Part shown: piece by piece, positions 45,190 through 54,301 of the stretch | Layout: every line of letters starts with the position of its first letter | How positions within the stretch are numbered: position 1 is the stretch's first letter | Assembly (NCBI GenBank): GCA_943371425.1 | Contig: CALRUR010000002.1 | Location: 62,001-126,000, forward strand | DNA from: CAJBVG01 sp943371425 | Lineage (GTDB): Bacteria > Bacteroidota > Bacteroidia > Sphingobacteriales > Sphingobacteriaceae | Direction of reading: 5' to 3' | DNA length: 64,000 nucleotides | Notes under the pieces: generated by a model | Database searches by the model: none | Told to the model about the DNA's origin: nothing | What the model saw: the letters and a program-made list of their open reading frames with translations, nothing else | Program-made: the position numbers and the translations under genes

Positions 45190-45846
45190 ATGAAAACTAT
45201 AATTCTAACATTCGCTCTAACCATAATTATTTATAATACCCAAGCACAAGTATTAAAGAGCATTGGTCTAAAAGGAGGGATGTCTTTAGCAAATCAGAGT
45301 TTTGAATATAAAACAGATAATTCTAATTTAGATTTTGATTATAAACTCGGAGTATACAATGCCCTAACTGCAGAGTTTTTTAATACAAAACATGTTAGTT
45401 TAGTTACCGATTTAGGTTTTGTACAAAAGGGAAAGCAAATTGATGTTCAAAAAACAACACTTGAAATGCCCGAAGGTACCGGCGAGTTTGAAACATGGAA
45501 AAGTACTCTTAATTACCTAACATTTTCGCCCATGTTGAAAGGTTTTTACAACATTAATAAGTTTACAGGTTATGCTTTTATTGGTCCACGTATAGATTAT
45601 AGATTGAGTTATGATTCTAAATATTATGCCCCACTTTACGAAGATTCGAAGAAACAAATTTTCGGTTTAAATTATGGTGTAGGGCTCGCTTACCATTTAA
45701 ACAAAATTAGCTTATCAACGGAATTCATGGCCCAGCCAGATCTTACTCCCATGTTGGATACAGAACCAAGTGTTAGTAATATTGGATTAAAAGTTAAAAG
45801 CAATGCCTATGTGTTTAATGTGGGAGTTGGTTACCGTTTTAGATGA
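45190..45846 (+). CDS. Outer-membrane beta-barrel protein (PorT-like superfamily)
   Basis: 218 residues from ATG 45190, where a proper signal peptide begins (MKTIILTFALTIIIYNTQAQ); an upstream in-frame extension lacks support. The mature protein opens with GLKGGMSLANQS and alternates amphipathic strands, ending VFNVGVGYRFR with the terminal aromatic needed for barrel assembly. Ligand unknown. A ggagcaa-word array begins at its stop codon. Confidence 0.8.
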   Translation: MKTIILTFALTIIIYNTQAQVLKSIGLKGGMSLANQSFEYKTDNSNLDFDYKLGVYNALTAEFFNTKHVSLVTDLGFVQKGKQIDVQKTTLEMPEGTGEFETWKSTLNYLTFSPMLKGFYNINKFTGYAFIGPRIDYRLSYDSKYYAPLYEDSKKQIFGLNYGVGLAYHLNKISLSTEFMAQPDLTPMLDTEPSVSNIGLKVKSNAYVFNVGVGYRFR

Positions 45847-45883
45847 GAGAGCAAATAGCAGGGAGCATGGAGCTAGGAGCAGG
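45846..45883. repeat. ggagcaa array behind the beta-barrel gene
   Basis: AGAGCAAATAGCAGGGAGCA, TGGAGCTAGGAGCAGGG: 7-nt words with the same TAGCAGGGAGC segment that begins the array after purM. Confidence 0.75.
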
Positions 45884-45975
45884 GTGGGCTTCATAATCAA
45901 GTTAGCTTCTCTATCCATCTCCTCTATCTAAATAAGGGTACTAGCCTATCCCAGCTGTCATCAAAAAAAAGCTTT

Positions 45976-46374
45976 ATGAAAACACACATCATCAACATCT
46001 GCTTATTAAGCATCGCAATTTTCATTAGTTCATGTAGCAAGGAGGAGCAAAACCTCGCCGATGGTACGTATAAAGGAAATTTCAAAGTCACTTACAATTC
46101 AGCCGTACAAACTGGTATAACGAGCATCGAAATTAAAGACGGTAAATTTACCTGTACTGCCAATGCAAACCGAATACCTGCGGGCGGTTCTGGAACCTTT
46201 ACATTTAGCAATAACAAAATCACCTTTAACGAACAAAATTTCTATACTGCCGATTTCGATTGGAACCTAATTCTAAGCGGAACATACAATTATACTTTCA
46301 ACGGAAAAACTTTGAGGATTTTTGCAAGTAAAAATGGGGTGGGAGTTTATGAATACGAACTGCTGAAACAGTAA
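45976..46374 (+). CDS. Small lipoprotein, unknown
   Basis: 132 residues; lipobox ISSC, lipidated Cys20. The mature domain is beta-rich (GTYKGNFKVTYNS, GTFTFSNNKITFNEQNF, LSGTYNYTFNGKTLRIFAS), like small Bacteroidota lipoproteins with a lipocalin-like fold. No function assigned. Confidence 0.7.
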   Translation: MKTHIINICLLSIAIFISSCSKEEQNLADGTYKGNFKVTYNSAVQTGITSIEIKDGKFTCTANANRIPAGGSGTFTFSNNKITFNEQNFYTADFDWNLILSGTYNYTFNGKTLRIFASKNGVGVYEYELLKQ

Positions 46375-46687
46375 ATTCGAGAGACCGAAAGACCGAAAAC
46401 CAGAAAATACGAGAAACCGAAAGGATGAAATTTCTCTGAGTGCTCTAGCTATCTGAGTCTTTGTGTGTGGGCTTTTTCCTAAACACAGAGCCACAGAGAC
46501 GCAGAGTACACAGAGTTTTTGCAACTTTGTTGCACCTTTCATTATTCATCTGCTCCCCGCACAACCCTCGCTTAATTCACAATTCACAATTCGCAATTCA
46601 TATTTAAGTCCACTTACACTCAGTCTATGCTCAGTCTATGCTCAGTCTACACTTTGTCTACAAACAGTCTATACTTAGTCTACAAAA
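46371..46687. repeat. Series of four word arrays in the 46.4-46.7 kb gap
   Basis: 46371-46426: ccgaaaga words beginning at the lipoprotein stop. 46435-46515: CACAGAG-type inverted repeat (arm AAACACAGAGCCACAGAG ... CACAGAG). 46574-46602: AATTCACAATTCGCAATTC. 46619-46687: CAGTCTATGCT three times, then looser CTTTGTCTACAAACAGTCTA copies. Four unrelated words lie end to end. Confidence 0.8.
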
Positions 46688-47044
46688 CCACTATTTTTCA
46701 CCTTAATTTTACTTAATTTCAGTCTGTATTTTGTCCTTACTTCAGAACTCCTACAGAACTCCCGCGTAATCTCTGTGCTTATGTTTAGCCCTTTGTTTAC
46801 TTATGTTTCGCCTATAAACCGGAATTTTATCCCACCTGCAAAAATCGACAAAAAGACCAAAAATCGACAAAACGACCAAATTCTACCATTTTCGGCAAAA
46901 AGCGGCAAAAAACGACAAAATGACCACAAGATTTTTTTATTAGTTGTTTTTCATTCACTTTTGTTTCGTCGATAGACATTTGAGTAATGAACAAAAATTT
47001 TTAAACAATTTTATTTTTAAATTAACAGACACAATCCTTCTTCA
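46688..47044. other. Gene-free stretch with a cgacaaaaagacc array
   Basis: Second half of the 670-nt gap. 46843-46925 repeats AAATCGACAAAAAGACC, CGACAAAACGACC, CGGCAAAAAGCGGCAAAAAACGACAAAATGACC. The remainder is AT-rich; I see no plausible gene. Confidence 0.7.
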
Positions 47045-48205
47045 ATGAAATTAATTTTTATCCTTTTAATAAATATTTTTTACTTTTCTCACATTTCTTT
47101 TGGGCAATCAAACGCTGAGGTAGATTTTTCTAGGGTTGATACCGTGATGGATAAACTACCCGATTCCTTGAGTGGATCGAGTTCTAATATTTCCAACTAC
47201 ATATTGGGTAACTTCACTAAAAATGATGATAAAATTAGAGCTGTATTTTATTGGCTTTGCAACAATATTGAATACGATGTACAGAAAGTAAATGATAAAA
47301 ATATTATTGAAAATGATGAAGAGTATATAGAGAAAACACTAACTAATAAAAAAGGAATTTGTGCAGATTACGCTAGCTTATTTACAGATTTATGTACTAG
47401 GCTAGGCATTAAATCGTATGTTGTAGAAGGATATACTCTAAAGTATAACTCATTAGATTATACATCTCATGCCTGGAATACTGCTTATATTGATAGTGCT
47501 TGGTATTTATTCGACCCCACCTGGGCTGCAGGATATATAAAAAATAAAAAGTTTGTTAAGCAATTTAACAATACCTATTACAAAGTTAAGCCGAGCGATC
47601 TAATTAAAACGCATATGCCTTTTAATTATACATTTCAGCTCGATAATTATCCAATAAGCCATAAAGAATTTATTGAAAGGAAAAGGATTGAAATTACCAG
47701 TAAGGCTTATTTTAATTTCATAGATTCAATTTCTATTTATGCAAATGAGAGTAGACATGACCGTTATATTTCTGAACAAAATTGTTTGATAGATTACCTT
47801 GGCAATAACACTATTATTTTAGATCGATTATTTGAGTTAAAAAAGAATATTGAGGTTGATAAGAAAAATAGGTTGGTATTTACCTATAATACATCAGTAA
47901 TTGATTATAATGATGGGATTAAAGCCTATAATAAATTTATAAAATACAGAAACGATCTTTTTCTACCCATTAAATCCGACAAAGAGATTCAACGCTTGTT
48001 AACTTCTGTAAAAATAAAATTCGACGATGCTCATGAAAAGTTGTTATCTATTAACAATTCAGATCAGAATTTTGAGAATTTAGTAAATAAACAATTAACT
48101 AAAGTGGTTGAAGCCCAAAAGTTAGTTAAAGATCAACAAGATTGGTTGAATTTGTATTTTAGTAAAAATCCTAAGGAGAGAAGGTTGATGTTTTATGCTA
48201 GATAA
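47045..48205 (+). CDS. Exported transglutaminase-like (papain-fold) protein
   Basis: 386 residues; signal peptide 1-20 ending FGQS. Transglutaminase-core triad: C106 (KGICADYASLF), H142 (SHAWNTAYI) and D157 (LFDPTWAAG). The C-terminal 200 residues are helical and charged with no motif. Such proteins act as peptidases or crosslinkers; substrate unknown. It stands alone between two repeat-rich gaps. Confidence 0.85.
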   Translation: MKLIFILLINIFYFSHISFGQSNAEVDFSRVDTVMDKLPDSLSGSSSNISNYILGNFTKNDDKIRAVFYWLCNNIEYDVQKVNDKNIIENDEEYIEKTLTNKKGICADYASLFTDLCTRLGIKSYVVEGYTLKYNSLDYTSHAWNTAYIDSAWYLFDPTWAAGYIKNKKFVKQFNNTYYKVKPSDLIKTHMPFNYTFQLDNYPISHKEFIERKRIEITSKAYFNFIDSISIYANESRHDRYISEQNCLIDYLGNNTIILDRLFELKKNIEVDKKNRLVFTYNTSVIDYNDGIKAYNKFIKYRNDLFLPIKSDKEIQRLLTSVKIKFDDAHEKLLSINNSDQNFENLVNKQLTKVVEAQKLVKDQQDWLNLYFSKNPKERRLMFYAR

Positions 48206-48267
48206 TGTTTTAATGGGTGGGATGGAGTGCTAATTGAAGAAGATGTTTGCAAAATATAATAAAAAAT

Positions 48268-48300
48268 AGCTCACAGAGTTTCTCAAAGTATGCACAAAAA
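48268..48300. repeat. AGCTCACAGAG half-element
   Basis: AGCTCACAGAGTTTCTCAAAG and TATGCACAAAAA match the left arm of the hairpins at 48824 and 52668, but no right arm follows: a solitary or decayed copy. Confidence 0.75.
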
Positions 48301-48351
48301 TTAACATACATTCTTAATTATTCCTTATCTTAGTATATAATTCCAAACCAT

Positions 48352-48771
48352 ATGATGTCTATTAAACATCTACTCTATTTATTCGTATTAAGCTTATTTG
48401 CTTCTTGCATTTTTTTTGATCAGCTTATTCCGAATGGTTATATAGATAAATGGACGGGTATTTACGAAGGCGAACTAATTACATATAATGGGGCAGGTTC
48501 AGGTACTGGTTATGTTGGTGGTTACGATACTTTTTTTGTTGCGATAATGGTGAGCAAGAACGATAATGATACAAGCATCAATTTAATTGATACTTTAGGT
48601 AATCGTATTAATTGGAAAGATTTACCAATAAGCAAAAAAGGTAAATGCAAAAATCCTTTCAACGATGGTTTTTTGGAAATATCTTTCGAAAATAATTTTT
48701 TAAGCATAATTTACGACGCTTCTACAAAAAATACCCAAGATCGGAAATCTGCGAAGTTAATTAAGAGGTAA
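48352..48771 (+). CDS. Small lipoprotein, unknown
   Basis: 139 residues (Met1 or Met2 start); lipobox LFASC, lipidated Cys19. GIYEGELITYNGAGSGTGYVGGYDTFFVAI and LEISFENNFLSIIYDAST suggest a beta-sandwich. No recognised family. Convergent with the 48921 gene across a long hairpin. Confidence 0.65.
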   Translation: MMSIKHLLYLFVLSLFASCIFFDQLIPNGYIDKWTGIYEGELITYNGAGSGTGYVGGYDTFFVAIMVSKNDNDTSINLIDTLGNRINWKDLPISKKGKCKNPFNDGFLEISFENNFLSIIYDASTKNTQDRKSAKLIKR

Positions 48772-48823
48772 TGATTTAACCCAACAATAAGAAGCGGGAG
48801 ACCTTATTTCAAATTATATAAAA

Positions 48824-48912
48824 TAGCTCACAAAGTTACTCAAAGTAAGCACAGAGTTTCACAGTTAAACTTTGTGCTACTCTGTGCTTACTTTGAGTAA
48901 CTCTGTGAGCTA
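48824..48912. repeat. CACAAAG hairpin element, 89 nt
   Basis: TAGCTCACAAAGTTACTC...GAGTAACTCTGTGAGCTA. The arms pair over about 35 bp including the variable segment TTACTCAAAGTAAGC; the centre is TTTCACAGTTAAACTTTGTGC. Same length, ends and centre as 52668-52756. Lies between convergent genes. Confidence 0.92.
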
Positions 48913-48920
48913 TGATTAAA

Positions 48921-49331
48921 TTACTTCCTGTTTCTTATCCATAACTGCAACAACACCATATTTACCAAAAGACTAATAAATGCTGGCACTACCGAGCTTT
49001 CTCCTTGATACAGTCCATTTCCAAGTGCCGAATCTGAACTTCGAAAATCTAAATATGTATATACACTGGTTATTAAAAATAGTAATAGAGTAATTAATTG
49101 TTGTTTCTTGGGATCAGTTACTGCATATCCTAGTAGGAATATCAGTATTCCCAGCACAATCATGTGTACATAAACCCAAAGAATAGCATCATAATAATGC
49201 GGAGAATTTAACACCTCGGTAGGTACATTAAATTCTGCCATGCTTAGCATAAGTCCTTTGGCAAATAAACTTAATGATAAAAAGATGAACAAAATACCAA
49301 TGCCCATCAGTACATTTTTGTAGTTTTTCAT
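48921..49331 (-). CDS. Four-helix membrane protein, unknown
   Basis: 136 residues from ATG 49331; upstream in-frame codons overlap the previous gene's end and lack a membrane-like start. Four hydrophobic segments: about 7-27, 48-68, 78-95 and 113-130. No motif recognised. It follows the BNR-repeat gene by 14 nt and is probably on its transcript. Confidence 0.6.
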   Translation of the reverse strand: MKNYKNVLMGIGILFIFLSLSLFAKGLMLSMAEFNVPTEVLNSPHYYDAILWVYVHMIVLGILIFLLGYAVTDPKKQQLITLLLFLITSVYTYLDFRSSDSALGNGLYQGESSVVPAFISLLVNMVLLQLWIRNRK

Positions 49332-49345
49332 TTGTTTAAATTTAA

Positions 49346-52300
49346 TTACTCTACCTCTGGCCAACGCCCCGGAGTATAAGGTGCTCCATTCAACTCCAAC
49401 TCTTTCTCTAATCGTTTTATTTTTTCATCGAGTTTTTTCATATCCGCTAGCATTGCTTTAAACTGCTTATAAGCTATTGCAAACGATTCTTGATACATAG
49501 CAGGTATTGGAGCGGTTGAGTTCCATACAGATCCTTGTATGCCGTAAATACGATCGTTTATACTTGGGGCTACTTCAAACTCGCGGCGGCGGCGAGTATC
49601 GTCGCCAAAAAGTTGGTGACCTATTGCTTGTAAATCTTTTCTTAAAGCATGTGATTTTGCTAAGAGATCTTTAGCAGGTGCTGGCATGTCAACAATGGCA
49701 AGATCAATATTTTTTACACGCGTTTGCATAGTGCCCACTAAATCATTTGCAGCATCAGCGGCTTTACGTAAGTCGGTAACTTTTGCATAAAAGGCAACGT
49801 TCGCATTCATATCACTTTGAATGGAACTTTGCTCTAATAATTTCACGCTAATGTTTTGCGGGCCTGCCATCGGGCTCAATACTCCATCTTCGTATTTCGA
49901 TAACGTAACTTGGTACATCCCTGGTGCAACCATAGCTCCTTCCTCTGCTCCTCCAAATAATTGATCGGGTGCAGGTACATATCTGTTGCCAACTGGCTCG
50001 GGTGTATTCTGTCTGAAATCCCATACAATTTTTTGCAAGCCCTTACTCGGATTTGCTTTTATGTGGCGAACTACTTTGCCTGCTGCATCTGTAATGGTAA
50101 ATAAGAAATACGGATCTACCTGTGCATCTTCTAATCGTAAACTATCTAAACTTGGGTAAGCAATGGCTTGCTTCTTTTCGAGCTTTGCTTTTTCGGCTTC
50201 TTGGCGTTTTTCTTTTAATGTTTTTACCTCTTCTTTTACATAATAAGAAATTACCGCACCAACCGCTGGGTTAGGAGTGCTGAAATAACTACTGCCCATA
50301 TGCCCCTTATCTCTTAAGCCTAATGGGTAGCGTTTGTTAAACATCAAACTTTCTTTAACTGGAAAAATAATGGCTGCTTTATCTTGATCTTCTTTTTTGA
50401 AAGTTCTTAACAAAGAATAATCATCTAATACATAAAATCCTCTACCAAAAGTAGCCAATACTAAATCGTTTTCTCGGCGTTGTATTTCAATATCGCGCAC
50501 TGCAATAGTAGGCAAGCCCGATTTTAATTGTATCCAATTAGTACCTCCATTATTTGTAAAAAATAATCCGAATTCAGTTCCAACAAATAACAAATTCGGA
50601 TTTACATGATCTTCTGCAATGCTGTACACGCTTCCTTTTGCAGGCAAATTACTTTGTATGGCTTTCCATGTTTTACCCGCATCGCTGGTTTTTAACACAT
50701 ACGGTTTAAAGTCGCCATAGCGGTGGTGATTAAAACATACATATGCAGTATTTTTATCGTGTACAGATGCTATAATCTGGTGCACATAACTCATGGCTGG
50801 CACACCTGGTAAATTATCAAACTTTGTCCAGCTTTTACCACTATTGGTACTCAAATGTATTAAGCCATCGTCTGTACCTACCCATAAAATATTTTCATTG
50901 AGTTTAGATTCTGCTATGGTGGTAGTTTGTCCGAAAATATCGGTACTACCATTTTTTGCAATGGCATCTACCGACCAAATTTTGCCCATCACTTCCATTT
51001 TATTTCTATCAACCTGTCGGCTTAAATCTGGGCTTATAACCGTCCAGCTATTTCCTTTATCGTCTGTTCTAAAAACTTTATTGGCACCAAAATATAAACG
51101 CGAATTGTTGTGATGGCTAATAAATAAAGGAGCATCCCAATTCCAACGGTATGCATCTTCGCCTTCTTTTTCGATGGGTTTAATTGGTAAGTACTCTCCA
51201 TTTTTTCGATCGTAACGTACTAAACCTCCGTACTGACTTTGTGCATATATAATGTTTGGATTGCTTTGGTCTACTTGCGTTTCGAAGCCATCGCCTTGTG
51301 AGGTTACATACCAATCGGCATTTACAATTCCGTTGGCAGAAGTAGTGCGACTAGGGCCTCCGAGACTTAAATTATCTTGTGTACCACCGTGTATTCCGTA
51401 GAATGGATAATCGTTGTCGGTACTTACTTTATAAAATTGAGTAATAGGTAAATTTTCTTTGAAATGCCAAGAGCCAGCATGGTCGTAAGTTTCGTACACA
51501 CCACCATCGCAACCAACTAATAAGTGGTTGGTATTTTTAGGGTCGATCCAAATGCAGTGGTTATCTATGTGTTTATTTATTTCACCTAAATTAGAAACCG
51601 ACTTACCACCATCAACACTCACTTTAAAATAAGTATCGGTAATAAAAATTTTATTAGGGTTTACAGGGTCGCAAATAATTTCTTGGTAATAATTTCCGGA
51701 GGTATAAAAACCATTTCGTTTTTCCCAACTAGCGCCTTGGTTAGTGGTTCTATAAATTCCGCCTTTATCATCTTTTGCTTCTACCACAGTGTACAGGATG
51801 TCTGGATTTACAGGGCTTATAGCCAATCCCATTCTACCAATATCACCACTTGGTAAACCGCCTTCTACTTTTTTCCAAGTAGCACCAGCATCTGTTGATT
51901 TATAAATTGCAGATTCCGGTCCGCCGCCAATATAAGTAAACACTTTACGCATGCGTTGGTGGAAAGCAGCATATAAAACATTTGGGTTGCGCGGATCCAT
52001 TACTAAATCGTTTGCACCTGTGTATGGGCTTACCGCTTTTACACATGTCCAGGTAGCACCACCATCTGTAGATTTATATATACCACGCTCGCCGCCTTCG
52101 CTCCATACAGGGCCATAGGCTGCTACGTAAATGATGTTAGGATCTGTAGGGTGAATTACAATCTCTGCAATATGCTCAGAGGATTTTAGTCCCATGTTTT
52201 TCCAAGTCTTACCGCCGTCTTCACTTTTATAAACGCCATCGCCATAAGCAACAGATCGTTGGTTATTATTTTCGCCACTGCCTACCCAAACAATGTTGGG

Positions 52301-52627
52301 GTTAGAAGGAGCGAGGCTCACGCAACCAATAGAATACGAACCTTGCCCGTCGAAAATTGGAGAATAAGTAATACCAGCATTTGTTGTTTTCCATACGCCA
52401 CCAGAAGAGCTAGCAACATAGTATTCGCTTTGGTTATTGGGGTTTACAGCAAAGTCGGAAATACGACCCGAAGTTACAGCCGGCCCAACAGAACGAAAAC
52501 GTAGGGATGAAAAAGTTTCGGATGTAAAATTATTGTTATCGGTTGGAGCAGGAGATTTTTTCTGCGCGAAAGCAAATGAAATTAGAAAATAGGAAATAAG
52601 AAAAAAGGAGTAAACGGACTTTTTCAT
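49346..52627 (-). CDS. Exported sortilin-like BNR-repeat protein (glycosyl hydrolase/sialidase-fold annotated)
   Basis: 1093 residues from ATG 52627; signal peptide about 1-21 ending FAFAQ. The first ~700 residues carry many Asp-box blades (YKSEDGGKTWKNMG, YKSTDGGATWTCVK, YRTTNQGASWEKR) forming one or two VPS10/sortilin-type propellers. The C-terminal part (about 790-1090) has an FlgD-like beta domain (GMYQVTLSKYEDG) and a helical end. Annotated glycosyl hydrolase in many genomes, but catalytic residues are not evident, so binding or scaffolding is as likely. No sorting domain is seen. Confidence 0.86.
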   Translation of the reverse strand: MKKSVYSFFLISYFLISFAFAQKKSPAPTDNNNFTSETFSSLRFRSVGPAVTSGRISDFAVNPNNQSEYYVASSSGGVWKTTNAGITYSPIFDGQGSYSIGCVSLAPSNPNIVWVGSGENNNQRSVAYGDGVYKSEDGGKTWKNMGLKSSEHIAEIVIHPTDPNIIYVAAYGPVWSEGGERGIYKSTDGGATWTCVKAVSPYTGANDLVMDPRNPNVLYAAFHQRMRKVFTYIGGGPESAIYKSTDAGATWKKVEGGLPSGDIGRMGLAISPVNPDILYTVVEAKDDKGGIYRTTNQGASWEKRNGFYTSGNYYQEIICDPVNPNKIFITDTYFKVSVDGGKSVSNLGEINKHIDNHCIWIDPKNTNHLLVGCDGGVYETYDHAGSWHFKENLPITQFYKVSTDNDYPFYGIHGGTQDNLSLGGPSRTTSANGIVNADWYVTSQGDGFETQVDQSNPNIIYAQSQYGGLVRYDRKNGEYLPIKPIEKEGEDAYRWNWDAPLFISHHNNSRLYFGANKVFRTDDKGNSWTVISPDLSRQVDRNKMEVMGKIWSVDAIAKNGSTDIFGQTTTIAESKLNENILWVGTDDGLIHLSTNSGKSWTKFDNLPGVPAMSYVHQIIASVHDKNTAYVCFNHHRYGDFKPYVLKTSDAGKTWKAIQSNLPAKGSVYSIAEDHVNPNLLFVGTEFGLFFTNNGGTNWIQLKSGLPTIAVRDIEIQRRENDLVLATFGRGFYVLDDYSLLRTFKKEDQDKAAIIFPVKESLMFNKRYPLGLRDKGHMGSSYFSTPNPAVGAVISYYVKEEVKTLKEKRQEAEKAKLEKKQAIAYPSLDSLRLEDAQVDPYFLFTITDAAGKVVRHIKANPSKGLQKIVWDFRQNTPEPVGNRYVPAPDQLFGGAEEGAMVAPGMYQVTLSKYEDGVLSPMAGPQNISVKLLEQSSIQSDMNANVAFYAKVTDLRKAADAANDLVGTMQTRVKNIDLAIVDMPAPAKDLLAKSHALRKDLQAIGHQLFGDDTRRRREFEVAPSINDRIYGIQGSVWNSTAPIPAMYQESFAIAYKQFKAMLADMKKLDEKIKRLEKELELNGAPYTPGRWPEVE

Positions 52628-52667
52628 GGTGTTAGGGTTAATTTTTATCAATATAGAGGTTTTTTTT

Positions 52668-52756
52668 TAGCTCACAAAGTTGCACAAAGTACGCACAGAG
52701 TTTCACAGTTAAACTTTGTGCGACTCTGTGCGTACTTTGGGCAACTTTGTGAGCTA
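52668..52756. repeat. CACAAAG hairpin element, 89 nt, between divergent genes
   Basis: TAGCTCACAAAGTTGCAC...GGCAACTTTGTGAGCTA, arms with TTGCACAAAGTACGC against its near complement, and the same TTTCACAGTTAAACTTTGTGC centre as 48824-48912. Here it lies upstream of both flanking genes, so it is not simply a terminator. A TATATTTG -7 element (52763-52770) lies immediately after it. Confidence 0.92.
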
Positions 52757-52777
52757 AATTTTTATATTTGAACCACC

Positions 52778-53128
52778 ATGACCATCGTACCTCACATCCA
52801 CAATCAGCAAAACATTGCCGAATTGCAATCATCCAAATTAATTATAAATAATGCTGAAGATGCATTAGCCCTTTTAGGCGATTTGTACTATCAGGGCTTT
52901 CATAAAATCCTATTGTATGAGAATAATATTACGCCAGATTTTTTTGAATTGAAAAACGGAATGGCAGGGGAGATTCTTCAGAAATTTTCGAATTATAAAA
53001 TGCAATTAAGCATCATTGGCGATTTTGAAAAGTATGAGAGTAAAAGCTTAAATGAGTTTATTTATGAAAGTAATAAAGGAAAACTAGTTAGTTTTGTGGA
53101 TAATTTAACAAAGGCGATACAAGTGTAA
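52778..53128 (+). CDS. DUF4180 domain protein
   Basis: 116 residues. The whole protein matches the family: ALALLGDLYYQGFHKILLYENNITPDFFELKNGMAGEILQKF and YKMQLSIIGDF are its signature segments. Members occur alone or near small stress genes; activity unknown. The start is 7 nt after a TATATTTG promoter element, so the message may be leaderless. Confidence 0.85.
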   Translation: MTIVPHIHNQQNIAELQSSKLIINNAEDALALLGDLYYQGFHKILLYENNITPDFFELKNGMAGEILQKFSNYKMQLSIIGDFEKYESKSLNEFIYESNKGKLVSFVDNLTKAIQV

Positions 53129-53162
53129 TATTATTATTGTTCACGCAAACAAACCATTTACC

Positions 53163-53663
53163 ATGAAAAGAATATTTTTATTAATCAGCATACTAGCAGT
53201 TTTACTGGGCAGCACAGGCTGTACTAAAGAATGCAAAGAATGGTACAGCAGTGTAAATTTTAAGAGCGTAAGCAAAACACCAAATAATAACAATAATTAC
53301 AACGGTTGGTATGAAATTGATTATTTAGTGAATGAGCTTAATTTTTATGCAAGGTATATCAATAGTGCCGACGGATATGAGGAATGTAAAACCAAAGAAA
53401 GAATACACGAACCTTTAAAAGCTGATATTAAAATATATTGTTCGGGAACCATGATTATTGGCAACGATACTTTGCCTCCGAATACAAACTTGTTTGGTTA
53501 TTTTAATTTTTATGAAAAATTCGAAGGTCCGGATGTCTTCGAATACAACAAAGCAACGCATCCCTTTCCAAAGTTCAAATCGGTATTAAATAATTTTAAA
53601 ATAGAAATACCCATGAGTGATGGGCAGGTGCTAGTGGGAACCCAAGTAGTGTCGGTTAATTAA
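53163..53663 (+). CDS. Small lipoprotein, unknown
   Basis: 166 residues; lipobox GSTGC, lipidated Cys20. A CTKECKEWYSS start and a mature region with several Cys and Asn-rich turns (KTPNNNNNYNGWY). No family recognised. 34 nt after the DUF4180 gene. Confidence 0.65.
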   Translation: MKRIFLLISILAVLLGSTGCTKECKEWYSSVNFKSVSKTPNNNNNYNGWYEIDYLVNELNFYARYINSADGYEECKTKERIHEPLKADIKIYCSGTMIIGNDTLPPNTNLFGYFNFYEKFEGPDVFEYNKATHPFPKFKSVLNNFKIEIPMSDGQVLVGTQVVSVN

Positions 53664-53667
53664 AAAG

Positions 53668-53751
53668 GTTTCACGCAAAGATGCAAAGGAGCAAAGTGCA
53701 CATTGTAAAATATTCTTTGCGCCTTTGCTCCTTTGTAACTTTGCGTGAAAC
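53668..53751. repeat. CACGCAAAG hairpin element, 84 nt
   Basis: GTTTCACGCAAAG...CTTTGCGTGAAAC, with CAAAG every 8 nt on the left arm and CTTTG every 8-9 nt on the right. Starts 5 nt after the lipoprotein stop and ends 15 nt before the next start. Confidence 0.9.
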
Positions 53752-53766
53752 AATTTAAATGAAATT

Positions 53767-54291
53767 ATGAAAACAAAACTCCTCTTCCTCCTTGCGCTCA
53801 TCGGCTCCTTCATGCTCGGTTTAGCCTTTAGCAACATCAACCTAAAACCAAAAAGCCCCGAACCCTTAAAACGAGTTACTGGCATTGGCGGTATTTTTTT
53901 TAAATGTAAAGAACCTAAAAAAGTTCGTGAGTGGTACCAAAAACATTTAGGCTTAAAAACCAATCAATACGGTGCTGTGTTTGAGTTTTACCAAGGTGCA
54001 GATAGTACGAAAAAAGGTTTTAGTCAATGGAGCCCTTTTAACGAGAAAACAAAATACTTTGAACCATCTACAAAGGAGTTTATGATTAACTACCGTGTAG
54101 CGGATTTAACGAGCTTAGTAGAAGCACTAAAACAGGAAGGTGTAAATGTATTAGATACTATTGAAAGTTATGAGTACGGAAAGTTCGTACACATTATGGA
54201 TATAGAAGGTAATAAGATAGAGCTGTGGCAACCGAATGATGTGGAGTTTGAGAAGTTGGGAAAGCAACTTGGAGCGACTACAGTAAAGTGA
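53767..54291 (+). CDS. Exported VOC-fold (glyoxalase-like) protein
   Basis: 174 residues with an N-terminal signal or anchor (about 5-20), then one VOC module pair: GIGGIFFKCKEPKKVREWYQKHLGLKTNQ and YGKFVHIMDIEGNKIELWQPN. The metal positions of classical glyoxalase I are only partly present (E near GNKIEL). The extracytoplasmic location is unusual. Substrate unknown. Confidence 0.82.
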   Translation: MKTKLLFLLALIGSFMLGLAFSNINLKPKSPEPLKRVTGIGGIFFKCKEPKKVREWYQKHLGLKTNQYGAVFEFYQGADSTKKGFSQWSPFNEKTKYFEPSTKEFMINYRVADLTSLVEALKQEGVNVLDTIESYEYGKFVHIMDIEGNKIELWQPNDVEFEKLGKQLGATTVK

Positions 54292-54301
54292 ATTTTTTTT
54301 G

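Noticed and set aside
46463..46975. Two short plus-strand frames of 66-71 codons in the 46.4-47.0 kb gap
   Set aside because: They are composed of the array words themselves, and no start region or family supports them.
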